This document shows, piece after piece, positions 8,012 to 17,500 of a DNA stretch of 32,678 bases; positions within the stretch are counted from its first letter, which is position 1; each line of letters begins with the position of its first letter. The notes beneath the pieces were generated by a model. It was not told the origin of the DNA. It ran no database searches and saw nothing but the letters and a program-made list of their open reading frames with translations. A program made the position numbers and the translations under genes. The DNA is from Colwellia sp. (lineage in GTDB: Bacteria; Pseudomonadota; Gammaproteobacteria; Enterobacterales; Alteromonadaceae), in contig JABSOY010000031.1 of NCBI GenBank assembly GCA_013215385.1, forward strand, positions 1 through 32,678, given 5' to 3'.

Positions 8012-8641
8012 TCATTTTGTCGGAGAAAACCTAGCGATCTTCCCCTCTACGTTAGTCAGTTTTTTTAATGCTGGTATTTTTTTATTCAGTGTCGACTTGA
8101 TCAACTCAGGACCAATAAAGACTTTGATTAACGTACCATTCTTGGTTTTTATTGGCTTAGTAAAAGCGGTATAGCCATTATCTTTCAATTTGAGTAAAAG
8201 TTGAGCAACATTCTTTTTATGTCGAAAACTACCTAATTGAATAACCCATGCTTGTTTTAAAACCGATTTTTCTGGTGAAAGTTTTTTGGGGGTATTATCT
8301 GATGAAGGCTTTTTAGTCGCTTGCTCAGTAATAGCCGTTTCTTTATTTAAGCTATTAATTTTAAGGCTGGTATCCGTTTTTTCACGTTCGCTTCGCTCTT
8401 TTGTTAATGCATCATCCAATGCTGGCTCATCACTCAATTTCTCTTGTGCTGTTTTAGCCAATTTTTCTTGAGGAAAATGAATAGGCGTTTTAACAAAGTC
8501 AACTTTAGGAGCCTGTGGGATTTTTTCAAACTCATCTTGATAGGTTTTCTTAGTGCCATCGAGTAGGTCTGGCAAAACAATAATGGCAACTGCGGCAACA
8601 ATAATAGTACCGACTAAGCGATTTTGAAAAGGTGTAGACAA
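8012..8641 (-). CDS. dedD: DedD, SPOR-domain cell division protein
   Basis: An inner-membrane anchored septal protein of 209 residues whose C-terminal SPOR domain binds denuded peptidoglycan. The order is: N-terminal membrane helix (FQNRLVGTIIVAAVAIIVLP), a LLDGTKKTYQDEFEKIP segment as in E. coli DedD, a Lys/Glu/Ser/Thr-rich linker, and a SPOR domain over the last 75 residues (WVIQLGSFRHKKNVAQLL). The start is a TTG: GGAG lies 6 nt before it, and the product then begins STPFQNRLVGT, aligned with E. coli MASKFQNRLVGT. A frame-opening TTG four codons earlier overlaps the Shine-Dalgarno. It is the last gene of the accD-folC-dedD operon. Confidence 0.93.
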   Translation of the reverse strand: MSTPFQNRLVGTIIVAAVAIIVLPDLLDGTKKTYQDEFEKIPQAPKVDFVKTPIHFPQEKLAKTAQEKLSDEPALDDALTKERSEREKTDTSLKINSLNKETAITEQATKKPSSDNTPKKLSPEKSVLKQAWVIQLGSFRHKKNVAQLLLKLKDNGYTAFTKPIKTKNGTLIKVFIGPELIKSTLNKKIPALKKLTNVEGKIARFSPTK

Positions 8642-8681
8642 GTGAAACTCCAAAGTTAAAATTTAACAATAAAAGAGAGTA

Positions 8682-9983
8682 TTATACGAATAAACGTCTG
8701 ACTTCTGCGACGGTATAAAATGATCCAAAGACTAAAATCAAATCACCAGCCATTGAGTTATCGTTAGCCAGTGTAAATGCCTGAGTAATATTGTCAAAAC
8801 AATTAACTGAATCTTTATTTAAGGACAATTGTTCAACAAGCTCATTCGCACTAGCACCACGAGGAATCGACAAACCACCTAGATACCAATGATCTACTAA
8901 TGATATTAAGGGCTGAAAAGTGTTGATAATATCTTTGTCCTTTAGCATTCCCGTCACCGCATAAAGCTTGTTATATTTTAAGGTCTGTAAATAACGAGCT
9001 AAATAACGTGCCGCTTGTGGATTATGCCCCACATCGAGTAAGACTGAACCTTTGAAACTTTCATCGTAAATGAGCTCTGTACGCCCAGCTACTTTTGTTT
9101 TTTCAATTAAGCTATTGATGTTTTCGTGAGTAAAATCAAACGAAAAATCAGTTAATAGCGCTAATACTGTTAACGCTGTTGCTACATTATCTTGCGGTAT
9201 ATAAGGTTTGATCAAGCCATTAACTTGCTGTTGCCCATATTGCCACGACCATACACCTTGCCGACTATCGTCAACTATAGACGCTTGCTGTTCAACAAAA
9301 AAATCATCTTCTCTTAAGCTAACTTTGGCATTGAGATGTTTAGCGTGTGCAAGAACCGAATTGGGGCAATCGGTATCACCAATAACTACCTTGCGATTAG
9401 CCCGCATAATACCTGCTTTCTCAAAACCAATGCTTTCTCGATTATCACCTAAGTAAGCTTGATGATCTAAATCTATGGTAGTAATCACGGCTATATCAGC
9501 ATCAATTAAATTAGTGGCATCTAAGCGTCCACCTAGGCCTACTTCGAGAATGATCACCTCAGGTTTTTTAACCATTAAGACTAGGAATGCCGCTAATGTG
9601 GTGTATTCATAATAGGTCAGTGAAATATCATTACGATGTAACTCTATTTGCTCAAAAGCGTCAATAAGTGATTGATCGTTAACATCAGTATTATTAATGC
9701 GTAAACGCTCATTAAAGCGTTCAATATGAGGTGAAGAATAAACCGCTACCGTGTTGTTATTTTCTAGCAGAGCATTTTCAATAAAAGCGCAGGTAGTGCC
9801 TTTGCCATTCGTACCGGCTACGGTAATCACTTGAGCAAAACTGAAATCAATATTTAATAACTTAGCCACTTGCGATATACGAGTAAGACCAAGATCAATT
9901 TCTGTTAAATGAAGTGTTTCTAAATAAGAAAGCCACTGTGCTAGAGATTTTCTAACAAAATGGCTTTTGTTGTTTTTTGACAT
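8682..9983 (-). CDS. folC: Bifunctional dihydrofolate synthase / folylpolyglutamate synthase
   Basis: Adds glutamate to dihydropteroate and extends the polyglutamate tail of folates. It has 433 residues, a usual length. The Mur-ligase type ATP loop GTNGKGTT is at 57-64, the metal and substrate motif YSSPHIERFNERLRI follows, and ILEVGLGGRLDATN is the family signature around 145-158. The C-terminal glutamate ligase domain contains LLDVGHNPQAARYL. The start lies 7 nt after the accD stop, so the two are co-transcribed and probably translationally coupled. Confidence 0.96.
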   Translation of the reverse strand: MSKNNKSHFVRKSLAQWLSYLETLHLTEIDLGLTRISQVAKLLNIDFSFAQVITVAGTNGKGTTCAFIENALLENNNTVAVYSSPHIERFNERLRINNTDVNDQSLIDAFEQIELHRNDISLTYYEYTTLAAFLVLMVKKPEVIILEVGLGGRLDATNLIDADIAVITTIDLDHQAYLGDNRESIGFEKAGIMRANRKVVIGDTDCPNSVLAHAKHLNAKVSLREDDFFVEQQASIVDDSRQGVWSWQYGQQQVNGLIKPYIPQDNVATALTVLALLTDFSFDFTHENINSLIEKTKVAGRTELIYDESFKGSVLLDVGHNPQAARYLARYLQTLKYNKLYAVTGMLKDKDIINTFQPLISLVDHWYLGGLSIPRGASANELVEQLSLNKDSVNCFDNITQAFTLANDNSMAGDLILVFGSFYTVAEVRRLFV

Positions 9984-9990
9984 AGTATTT

Positions 9991-10851
9991 TTATGATACG
10001 TTTAGGCTTGGTAGCCCCATAAACTTTGCCAACATTCGAGACAATGTGCTACGCATTTCACGGCGATCAACAATAATATCGATAGCGCCCTTTTCTTTTA
10101 AGAATTCACTGCGCTGAAAGCCCTCTGGTAATTTTTCACGGACAGTTTGTTCGATAACACGTGGGCCAGCAAAGCCAATTAAAGCTTTCGGCTCAGCAAC
10201 GTTTATATCCCCTAACATAGCTAAACTCGCCGATACGCCTCCCATAGTAGGATCAGTAAGTACTGAAACATAAGGTAGGCCTTTCTCACTCATTTTTGCT
10301 AATGCTGCGCTAGTTTTAGCCATTTGCATTAAAGAAAATAAGGCTTCTTGCATGCGGGCGCCACCACTAGCGGAAAAACAAATAAAAGGAATATTATGTT
10401 CAAGACAGTATTCAACACCTTTAACAAAACGAGCACCGACAACCGAAGCCATTGAGCCACCTAAAAATGCAAATTCAAATGCAGCTGCAACGACAGGCAT
10501 ACCATTTAGTTCACCTTTCATAACAACTAATGCATCTTTTTCACCGGTGTTTTTCTGTGCGGCACTTAAACGGTCTTTATACCGTTTTGAATCTTTAAAC
10601 TTTAAGATATCTTGTGCTTCAAACTCTTCGCCTAATTCCATTCGGTTATTTTGATCTAAAAAGCAATCAATGCGCTTACGTGCAGAAATACGCATGTGAT
10701 GATCACACTTTGGACATACAGACAGTTGTCTATCAAGTTCAGCTTTATAAAGTACAGCGTTACAGGAAGCACACTTACTCCAAACACCTTCGGGAATATT
10801 GCGCTTTTGCGTAGTTTTTGCTTTCGGGAGAATTTTTTCTATCCAGCTCAT
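9991..10851 (-). CDS. accD: Acetyl-CoA carboxylase carboxyltransferase subunit beta
   Basis: The beta subunit of the carboxyltransferase that makes malonyl-CoA with AccA. It has 286 residues (304 in E. coli), the difference being a shorter C-terminus. A four-cysteine zinc ribbon is at the N-terminus (Cys27, Cys30, Cys46, Cys49), followed by the crotonase-fold carboxyltransferase domain with [20 protein letters not shown] and [13 protein letters not shown]. It is the first gene of the accD-folC-dedD operon. A perfect TATAAT sits on the minus strand at 10971-10976, with a FadR-like sequence about 50 nt further upstream. Confidence 0.97.
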   Translation of the reverse strand: MSWIEKILPKAKTTQKRNIPEGVWSKCASCNAVLYKAELDRQLSVCPKCDHHMRISARKRIDCFLDQNNRMELGEEFEAQDILKFKDSKRYKDRLSAAQKNTGEKDALVVMKGELNGMPVVAAAFEFAFLGGSMASVVGARFVKGVEYCLEHNIPFICFSASGGARMQEALFSLMQMAKTSAALAKMSEKGLPYVSVLTDPTMGGVSASLAMLGDINVAEPKALIGFAGPRVIEQTVREKLPEGFQRSEFLKEKGAIDIIVDRREMRSTLSRMLAKFMGLPSLNVS

Positions 10852-10970
10852 AATGTTTTTGCCTTCTTTTATCGCTAATACTTAGAGAAACATTAGCCGA
10901 TATATATGAGAAAATTTGCCAGCATTCACTTAAATATTGCTAACAAATTATTAATTTTTTGATAATTTCA

Positions 10971-10976
10971 ATTATA
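10971..10976 (-). promoter_or_regulatory. Probable -10 of the accD promoter
   Basis: A perfect TATAAT on the minus strand, 119 nt before the accD start codon. The -35 region around 10995 is poor (GTCAAA-like), which would fit an activator-dependent or weak promoter. It is the best -10 hexamer in the 238-nt accD upstream region. Confidence 0.45.
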
Positions 10977-11018
10977 ACCGCAGATTAGAACATATTTTGA
11001 CCCTTGATGAATAGAAAA

Positions 11019-11035
11019 AACTGGTCTGTTTTGTT
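11019..11035. promoter_or_regulatory. FadR-like half-conserved box upstream of accD
   Basis: AACTGGTCTGTTTTGTT has a perfect left half and an intact end of the E. coli FadR consensus AACTGGTCNGACCAGTT (12 of 16 informative positions by eye). The same left half occurs at the fabB promoter in this window. Its centre lies about 63 nt upstream of the expected start of transcription, further than the -40 position used for FadR activation in E. coli. Confidence 0.35.
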
Positions 11036-11089
11036 TGTTTTTTGGGACAAGCAAACTTTCTATCCTAACGGTATAAAAAATATTATCCA

Positions 11090-11872
11090 CTACTGAAGAA
11101 ATAAAGGACCTAGTGGTGGCTTAGGAATAGCAAACTCTTCAGGGTAATCAACACCGACAAAATATAGACCTGCAGCAGAAGCCATCATTCCGGCAACACA
11201 ACGATTTTTAGCACCAAGCACCTCATCTAGCCACTCAACAGTTTCGATTCCCTGCCCGATACGCATTAAGCTACCGGCAATGTTTCTGACCATATGATGT
11301 AGAAAAGCATTCCCCTTAACATCAATAATAACAAAGCTACCTTGACGTGTAACATTGCACTGATAAAGCGTACGAACGGGAGAGTGAGATTGACAGTGCA
11401 CCGTTCGAAATGAAGTAAAATCATGCTTACCAACTAGGGACTGAGCAGCTTGATGCATTAAGTTTTCATCTAACGGATAATGACAAAAAGTAATACCATT
11501 GCTTAAAATAGCCGATCTCAAACGATTATTATTAATGATATAACGGTAATGTCTTGCCGTTGCACTAAAGCGAGCATGGAATTCGCTACTCACTTGTTGT
11601 ACCCACGAAACAGCAATATCACGAGGCAAATTGGTATTTACCCCTAAGGTCCATGCTACATCTTTACGAACCTTGTTGGTTTCAAAGTGCACAACTTGAT
11701 TGGTAGCACTAACGCCTGTATCGGTGCGCCCAGCACAAATCACTTCAATTTTTTCATTGGCAATTTTGGATAAAGCTTTTTCTAAAAATTGCTGAACACT
11801 GACCGCATTTTTTTGTCGTTGCCAACCGTGATAACGACTTCCATCGTATTCAATACCTAAAGCGTAACGCAT
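11090..11872 (-). CDS. truA: tRNA pseudouridine(38-40) synthase
   Basis: Converts uridines 38-40 of the tRNA anticodon arm to pseudouridine. It has 260 residues. The catalytic Asp51 lies in [12 protein letters not shown]. The opening [20 protein letters not shown] and the later [14 protein letters not shown] and [17 protein letters not shown] are TruA signatures. The Shine-Dalgarno AGGAG is 7 nt before the ATG. A terminator after fimV separates it from the upstream gene, so it needs its own promoter in the short 11873-11955 region. Confidence 0.97.
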   Translation of the reverse strand: MRYALGIEYDGSRYHGWQRQKNAVSVQQFLEKALSKIANEKIEVICAGRTDTGVSATNQVVHFETNKVRKDVAWTLGVNTNLPRDIAVSWVQQVSSEFHARFSATARHYRYIINNNRLRSAILSNGITFCHYPLDENLMHQAAQSLVGKHDFTSFRTVHCQSHSPVRTLYQCNVTRQGSFVIIDVKGNAFLHHMVRNIAGSLMRIGQGIETVEWLDEVLGAKNRCVAGMMASAAGLYFVGVDYPEEFAIPKPPLGPLFLQ

Positions 11873-11955
11873 CGATAACTCCTAATAATAAGGTCGCGCA
11901 TTATCCAATATTTTAACGATGATGCCAATGAGATTATCACTTTACATAAAAAGAA

Positions 11956-11976
11956 AAAGCCACAGTATGTGGCTTT
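11956..11976 (-). terminator. Terminator after fimV
   Basis: A 9-bp stem (AAAGCCACA / TGTGGCTTT) with a 3-nt loop, followed on the minus strand by a T-rich CTTTTTCTTTTT tail. It lies 26 nt beyond the fimV stop. Confidence 0.85.
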
Positions 11977-12001
11977 ATAGAAAAAGTGAGGGTTACAACT
12001 A

Positions 12002-14896
12002 TTACTTAATATTATCTAATAGTTGCTGAGCATCAAACTGCTGTTGTGCATCACCTTTTTCGACAACGTCTTGCAAAATAACTTCTGCATTTTCACTGTC
12101 ACCTATTTCTATATACACCTTAGCTAAATCTAGCTTTGCTGCAATGCCATTATCGTCATCGTCTTCTGTTAACTCATCACCTGAAAATTCTGGAAATTCA
12201 TTCAAGCCAACATCAAAGTTTGTTTTATCATAAGGTTCTTCATCTGTAGATGAGTCTAAGCTATCAGATAATAATGATTCCACTGAGACGAAATCATCTT
12301 CATCACTTTCAAGGTTAACGGATAAATTATTATCTGTATCCAGATCATCACCAATGTCTAAGAAATCGTTTGAGTCAACGTTGTCGAGATCAATATCGTC
12401 AGTATTAAAATCATCAGATAAATCAAGGTCGTTTGAAGACGCCTGAGTGTCTTCTTCGATAGTTGCCAAGAGTTCATCAAAATCAACATTGTCTAATTCT
12501 TCAATAACCTCAATTTCATTATTTGCATTGTCCGTTTGGTTACTGTGTTGATCATCATCCAATAAATCAGCAAAATCATCGGTGAGCGCAGATAGCGTTT
12601 CATCATCAATATTAGCTGTTTCAGAGTGTTCTTCGTTATTTGTCACTGGCGACTCTAAATCACTATCACCAAGTTCATTTACTTGACCATCGATGAGTAT
12701 GTCATCGCCAATATCTAAATCGTTTATTTCTGAATTACGGCTTTCGTTAACTTCAGCCAATAAGGCATCAATATCGATATCATCTGAAAGATCAATATTA
12801 TTGCTGTCATCATCAGTAACGTCATTATCTTCAGCATTTTCATTCAATAATTCACTGAAATCCATGGATAAAAATGGCGCTACATATTCTGGGGTAAAGT
12901 TATCAATAAGAGCTTTATTTTTTTCTTTGTCATCGAGCTCTTCCTTTGCTTCAGTTTGCGTTTCAGATTCGCTTGAATGACCTTGTATGTCACCTAATAA
13001 GCTGTCTATGTCATCGGGGTCACTAATTTCAGAATTTTCATTAAGTTTATCAGCATCTAGAGGATCAAAAATATCATCTGAGGTGATCGGTTCAGGCGTA
13101 CTAGGACCCATTGATTCCAGTAAAGCATCAATGTCATCAGGATCTGAAATTTCAACGTTATCTGGTTTTTCATTTAATTCTACCGAAGCGCTTTCTTTAA
13201 CCATAGAATCCATTAACGCGTCGATATCGTCAGGGTCGGTTAATTCTGCCGGTTCTTCTTTTATTGCTGCGGGTGCTGCTGGTTGGGCCGCCAGTGAATC
13301 CATTAACGCGTCGATATCGTCAGGGTCGGTTAATTCTGCTGGTGCTTCTTCTTGATCACTTTCTATTTCATCTAAAATGCTATCTACATCAAGTAAGTCA
13401 TCATTGCTTGCTGGTTGCTCTTCTTCCACCGTATCAAGTAATAAATCATTTAATAAATCTTGATCTAATAATCCACCCTCTAGTGCTTCACCTGACTCTT
13501 CGTTTAATTCACTGTCAGCATCATCATCTAAACCCGAAAGTAAAGAATCTAAATCACTTTGATCTAACTCACCACCTTCTAACGCTTCACTGTCACTGTC
13601 AGCATCATCATCTAAACCTGAAAGTAAAGAGTCTAAATCACCTTGATCTAACTCGCCACCGTCTAATTCTTCACTGTCAAGAGAGATATCCTCTAGGTCA
13701 TCAAGATCACCCAAATCCCCCAAGTCATCTAAATCGTCTAATTCGTCATCTAAATGAATAACATCGTCATCTAACGAGTCCAAGCTTTCGTCATCTGCGA
13801 ATAAAGAATCGTTCACGTCTTCAATTAAATCCATCGATAATTCGTCATCAAGTGACAGCTCGTCATCCAGTGACAGCTCATCATCAAGAGAGAGTTCATC
13901 ATCAAGTGAAAGTTCGTCGTTAAGCGATATAGTCTCATCAACCTCGGCTTTCTTTTCGATTACTTTTTCACTTTCCTTTGTCGATTTCTTGGACTTTTTA
14001 TTTTTAGTTACTTCATCCGGTTTTTTTCGACGCATAAACCAAGCAAGAATACTGAGTACAAAAATGGCAGGTAGTGTCGCCATGAGTACAACAAACCAAC
14101 GTTGATTTGTTAACCCTTGGTTTTCAAGTTCTGCTTTTTGTTTTTCTAATAAAAGCTCTTGCTCTCTTGCTTGCGCTCTTCTTAATAGTTCTTGCTGAAG
14201 TGAGATAACATCATCAAGTTGAATTTTAATTTCTTTGCCTTTTGCCACTTCATTTTGCATAACATCAAGCTGTTCATTGAAATGACTTAAACGAGAATTT
14301 AAGTTTTCATTTTCTTTTAATATGGCTTGTAAGCCATCGATAGAATCTAAAACATCATTTTGAATAGTTTCTAATCTAGCTGTTTGTTTACTATCAATTT
14401 CATTAATCTGCTGATTGATTGCTGCTTTAGTAGCATCTAAGTCTTTTTTTCTAACTGATAATTCAGCTGGAACTATAGTTTTTTTCTTGACTATTTTAGC
14501 CACTTTCTTTTGCCAGGCTTTGTCATCGGCGCTTGATTTGTTTTTTGCTGATTCAGGGCTTATAGCGCGCATCTCTTCAATCGACGGTAATTTTAAATAC
14601 TGACCATTAATAAGATGATTTAAATTATTTTCTTTGAATGCTTGAGGATTTTTTTGATAAAGCGCGTGCATCACTTGATAAACAGACAAGGTGATTTCTG
14701 GACGAACTTTTAAGGCTATATTCCACAACGTATCTTTTGACGTGATGGGGCCATATTGGTCATAAGGGAACATATCCGTTGATTTCGGACCACGAATACG
14801 GATACCACCTTCTTCGAAAGCGAATAATGAAACACTGAACGTGGTAATGCTAATAAATATTACCTGCCACAGGCACAGGCGCAATAGTCGATGCAT
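12002..14896 (-). CDS. fimV: FimV-like polar hub protein, LysM plus acidic repeat region
   Basis: A large inner-membrane protein of 964 residues that organises the cell pole and type IV pilus or flagellar machinery in relatives (FimV/HubP). In order: signal peptide (1-27), FimV N-terminal region and LysM-like peptidoglycan-binding motif (about 50-105, TSKDTLWNIALKVRPE), coiled coil (about 150-260), a membrane helix (about 270-288, VVLMATLPAIFVLSILAWFM), a Lys-rich stretch, then about 550 very acidic residues with SLDDEL, LDQxDLDSLLSGLDDDAD and DPDDIDALM repeats. The C-terminal FimV/TPR-like motif is LDLAKVYIEIGDSENAEVIL. The start is the ATG with AGGA 7 nt upstream, not the TTG one codon earlier. 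Confidence 0.93.
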   Translation of the reverse strand: MHRLLRLCLWQVIFISITTFSVSLFAFEEGGIRIRGPKSTDMFPYDQYGPITSKDTLWNIALKVRPEITLSVYQVMHALYQKNPQAFKENNLNHLINGQYLKLPSIEEMRAISPESAKNKSSADDKAWQKKVAKIVKKKTIVPAELSVRKKDLDATKAAINQQINEIDSKQTARLETIQNDVLDSIDGLQAILKENENLNSRLSHFNEQLDVMQNEVAKGKEIKIQLDDVISLQQELLRRAQAREQELLLEKQKAELENQGLTNQRWFVVLMATLPAIFVLSILAWFMRRKKPDEVTKNKKSKKSTKESEKVIEKKAEVDETISLNDELSLDDELSLDDELSLDDELSLDDELSMDLIEDVNDSLFADDESLDSLDDDVIHLDDELDDLDDLGDLGDLDDLEDISLDSEELDGGELDQGDLDSLLSGLDDDADSDSEALEGGELDQSDLDSLLSGLDDDADSELNEESGEALEGGLLDQDLLNDLLLDTVEEEQPASNDDLLDVDSILDEIESDQEEAPAELTDPDDIDALMDSLAAQPAAPAAIKEEPAELTDPDDIDALMDSMVKESASVELNEKPDNVEISDPDDIDALLESMGPSTPEPITSDDIFDPLDADKLNENSEISDPDDIDSLLGDIQGHSSESETQTEAKEELDDKEKNKALIDNFTPEYVAPFLSMDFSELLNENAEDNDVTDDDSNNIDLSDDIDIDALLAEVNESRNSEINDLDIGDDILIDGQVNELGDSDLESPVTNNEEHSETANIDDETLSALTDDFADLLDDDQHSNQTDNANNEIEVIEELDNVDFDELLATIEEDTQASSNDLDLSDDFNTDDIDLDNVDSNDFLDIGDDLDTDNNLSVNLESDEDDFVSVESLLSDSLDSSTDEEPYDKTNFDVGLNEFPEFSGDELTEDDDDNGIAAKLDLAKVYIEIGDSENAEVILQDVVEKGDAQQQFDAQQLLDNIK
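13206..13339. repeat. 90-bp tandem duplication inside fimV
   Basis: A 44-nt block (13206-13249) recurs without mismatch at 13296-13339, a period of 90 bp. Each copy encodes the ELTDPDDIDALMDS motif. Two more diverged copies of DPDDIDxLL lie further toward the C-terminus. Identity at synonymous positions suggests a recent duplication or gene conversion. Confidence 0.85.
13839..13925. repeat. 18-bp tandem repeats encoding SLDDEL in fimV
   Basis: Four to five units of 18 bp, slightly diverged in third positions, encode consecutive SLDDEL hexapeptides just after the Lys-rich juxtamembrane stretch. Such repeats can gain or lose units by slippage without breaking the frame. Confidence 0.8.
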
Positions 14897-15041
14897 CAAG
14901 TTTTCCTAATTATTTTTATTTGTTGCCAATAGTTTGGCACTTCTAACCTTTCAGAATCAAAGCAAAAAGTATTCCAATATTGCTTTACTATTTTGTATCA
15001 TAGCAAGTTAGTACCGATAGTTTTACTAAAAACAAAACAAA

Positions 15042-15073
15042 AAAACTCGTCGTTAACTATAACGACGAGTTTT
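15042..15073 (-). terminator. Terminator after asd
   Basis: A perfect 14-bp stem (AAAACTCGTCGTTA / TAACGACGAGTTTT) with a 4-nt loop. On the minus strand a T-rich tract follows. It is 65 nt past the asd stop codon and separates asd from fimV. Confidence 0.88.
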
Positions 15074-15137
15074 CATTTTTCTTTAACAAATCTTAACGTT
15101 AACGGCTATTTAAACGAATGCCGTAAACAATTAGTTA

Positions 15138-16157
15138 TTATGAAAGATAATCACTAACTAAAAGCTCGGCAATTTGCACACTATTCGTTGCTGCGCCTTT
15201 ACGAACGTTATCAGCAACAATCCACATGTTAATACCACTGCTATGGCTAATATCTTCACGAATACGGCCAACAAAAGTCGCATCTTTACCGCTAGCATCA
15301 CCAATTTGAGTTGGGAAGTCTGCGTCATCACGACAAACCACAATACCTGGTGCTTGCTCTAGTAAATCTTTAACTTCTTCCGCAGAAATCGGCGAACCCG
15401 TTTCAATATGTAAAGATTCACCATGGCCGAAAAACACCGGTACACGAACCGCAGTTGGGTTCACCAGTACATTTTCATCACCAAGAATCTTTTTAGTTTC
15501 CCACACCATTTTCATTTCTTCTTTGGTGTAGCCATTATCCATAAACACATCAATTTGTGGGATAACGTTAAATGCAATTTGACGAGAAAAGTTCTTCGTT
15601 TCAACAGGCTTGCCGCCTAATAAGTCTGCGGTTTGCTTCGCTAACTCGTCCATTGCAGCTTTACCGCCACCAGAAACTGACTGGTAAGTAGAAACATTAA
15701 CACGAGTAATACCCACAGCATCATAAATAGGCTTAAGCGCCACCATCATTTGAATGGTTGAACAATTTGGGTTCGCTATGATATTACGGTTACGATAATC
15801 TGCTAATGCACCAGGGTTAACTTCAGGCACGATTAATGGAACATCGTCATCGTAACGAAATTCAGAAGTATTATCGATAACAATACAACCCGCTTCGCCA
15901 GCGATAGGCGCAAACTTAGCTGATATTGAACCACCTGCTGAGAAGAAACCGATTTGGGCTTGGCTAAAATCAAAATGATCAGCGTCAAGTACTTCAATAC
16001 TTTCACCATTAAAGTCAATAAATTCACCTGCAGAGCGTGAGCTTGCTAATGGGTATAGTTTATTAATAGGGAAATCACGTTCTTCTAATATTTCTATGAT
16101 AGTTTTACCTACCAAACCTGTAGCGCCTAATACGCAAACATCAAATTTCTGTGCCAT
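15138..16157 (-). CDS. asd: Aspartate-semialdehyde dehydrogenase
   Basis: Reduces aspartyl phosphate to aspartate semialdehyde with NADPH, feeding lysine, threonine, methionine and diaminopimelate synthesis. It has 339 residues. The NADP-binding motif GATGLVGKTI is at 11-20 and the active-site Cys132 lies in IIANPNCSTIQMM. Further motifs are SVSGGGKAAMDEL and VRVPVFFGHGESL. Because Cys132 is present, this looks like a true Asd and not the inactive Usg paralogue found at this locus in some relatives. It follows pdxB by 41 nt, so both are likely on one transcript. An AGAGAG Shine-Dalgarno precedes the ATG. Confidence 0.93.
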   Translation of the reverse strand: MAQKFDVCVLGATGLVGKTIIEILEERDFPINKLYPLASSRSAGEFIDFNGESIEVLDADHFDFSQAQIGFFSAGGSISAKFAPIAGEAGCIVIDNTSEFRYDDDVPLIVPEVNPGALADYRNRNIIANPNCSTIQMMVALKPIYDAVGITRVNVSTYQSVSGGGKAAMDELAKQTADLLGGKPVETKNFSRQIAFNVIPQIDVFMDNGYTKEEMKMVWETKKILGDENVLVNPTAVRVPVFFGHGESLHIETGSPISAEEVKDLLEQAPGIVVCRDDADFPTQIGDASGKDATFVGRIREDISHSSGINMWIVADNVRKGAATNSVQIAELLVSDYLS

Positions 16158-16198
16158 TTTACTCTCTCTTTACTTTGAACAACGTTGCTTTTAGCAAG

Positions 16199-17329
16199 TT
16201 ACTTTTTAAGAAAACCAAGATGATGTGGCACATCACTCTTGGCTTGATTAGTCATACTGACCTTAACTGAAGAAAACTCCCTGCGAGCCGGATAAGTTTT
16301 TCTTATATGGTCAAAGCCATGACTTAAAATTATTTGTCTGAAAATTCCATCATCGCGACGCACATCGTAAACCATTTTGACTAACTGGCTTAGTAGTATT
16401 TGCCCAAATGGCTGATTAATTTTAACATCAGTAATTGATGCCTGCGGTAAAAAATCGCTTAACTGCTTATTTACGGGTATTTTCAGCTGTTGACATAATG
16501 CCTGATAGAGCATTTCTGTACCACGAGCTTTTCCTTCTAAGCTATAACCGGCAATGTGCGCAGAAGAAATCTCGGTGTGTTCAATAAGCTCATGTAGTAT
16601 ATTCGGTTCATTTTCCCAAACATCTAAAACAAGCTTTAAACCGTGTCCTTGTTTTTTCATAACAAGCAAGGCCTTATTATCTATCACTTCACCACGACAA
16701 GCATTGATAAGAATTTGCTTTTCATTGAGTTGCTTTAATCTTTGCTCATTTAATAGATGAAAGGTTGGATGCTCACCACTTTCAATAATAGGCACATGCA
16801 ATGAGATAACATCGCAAGCTAACACGTCTTCAAGTGAGGCATACTTTCTGCCATCATTGTTATTTATTTGCTGAGCTTCAAGTAGTGGGTCACAAATTAA
16901 ATATTTTATGCCTAATGCGGTTAATTTTTCACTTAAACGTGTCCCAGTATTTCCACCACCAACAATACCTATGGTTAAAGAGAACAAATCAATAAGATAG
17001 CGTTCAGCTAAAACCACCAAAGTACTGATCACATATTCGGCAACTGAAATCGCGTTGCAACCTGGCGCCGAGGTAAAAGTAATATCGCGCTTAGCTAAAT
17101 ATGCTTGGTCGATATGGTCAACACCTATGGTTGCGGTACCGACAAGCTGACAGCGTTGATTATTGGCTAGTAAGGTTTGATTGACCTTAGTGATTGAACG
17201 TACTAACAAAATATCAGCATTTCCTGCTTGAACTGCAGTTAACTCACGGCCAACAAAAGGGTGCAACTGCCCTAAATCACCAAAAAATTCTTCGGCAAAA
17301 GGCATGTTTTCATCGTAAAAAATATTCAT
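16199..17329 (-). CDS. pdxB: 4-phosphoerythronate dehydrogenase
   Basis: Second step of the DXP-dependent pyridoxal phosphate pathway, oxidising 4-phosphoerythronate. It has 376 residues (378 in E. coli). The order is: NIFYDENMPFAEEFF, the substrate-binding VGTATIGVDHID, SAPGCNAISVAEYV, the NAD-binding GIVGGGNTGTRL, and INACRGEVIDNKALL. The C-terminal PdxB dimerisation domain carries NQPFGQILLSQLV. The frame opens 8 codons earlier, but the family begins MKILVDENMPYA, so I start at MNIFYDENMP. Neither start has a strong Shine-Dalgarno, so this choice is made on homology. asd follows on the same strand. Confidence 0.95.
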   Translation of the reverse strand: MNIFYDENMPFAEEFFGDLGQLHPFVGRELTAVQAGNADILLVRSITKVNQTLLANNQRCQLVGTATIGVDHIDQAYLAKRDITFTSAPGCNAISVAEYVISTLVVLAERYLIDLFSLTIGIVGGGNTGTRLSEKLTALGIKYLICDPLLEAQQINNNDGRKYASLEDVLACDVISLHVPIIESGEHPTFHLLNEQRLKQLNEKQILINACRGEVIDNKALLVMKKQGHGLKLVLDVWENEPNILHELIEHTEISSAHIAGYSLEGKARGTEMLYQALCQQLKIPVNKQLSDFLPQASITDVKINQPFGQILLSQLVKMVYDVRRDDGIFRQIILSHGFDHIRKTYPARREFSSVKVSMTNQAKSDVPHHLGFLKK

Positions 17330-17389
17330 TTTTTTATCGATAGACTCATTCATATAAATATAGTGGGATTATTTTCTTTTCTGCATAAA

Positions 17390-17413
17390 AAAGCCACTAA
17401 TAAAAGTGGCTTT
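17390..17413 (-). terminator. Terminator after fabB
   Basis: A 9-bp stem (AAAGCCACT / AGTGGCTTT) with a 6-nt loop, followed on the minus strand by T6 counting from the stem end. It lies between the fabB stop and pdxB, so pdxB-asd must start from its own promoter. Confidence 0.8.
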
Positions 17414-17500
17414 AAGTATATTTTTTTAATTAGTTAACTTGAGACTTATACCAATCCCATTAAGTTATTGCTATTACTCAAATTAATTAACACAAAATTT

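Noticed and set aside
13264-13761. Long plus-strand frame of 165 codons opposite fimV
   Set aside because: It is the mirror of the low-complexity Asp/Ser/Leu repeats of fimV, giving a His/Leu-rich peptide with no Shine-Dalgarno.
15138-16157. Usg (inactive Asd-like) identity for the gene beside fimV
   Set aside because: The active-site Cys132 in NPNCSTIQM and the other Asd motifs are present, so a true Asd is the better call.
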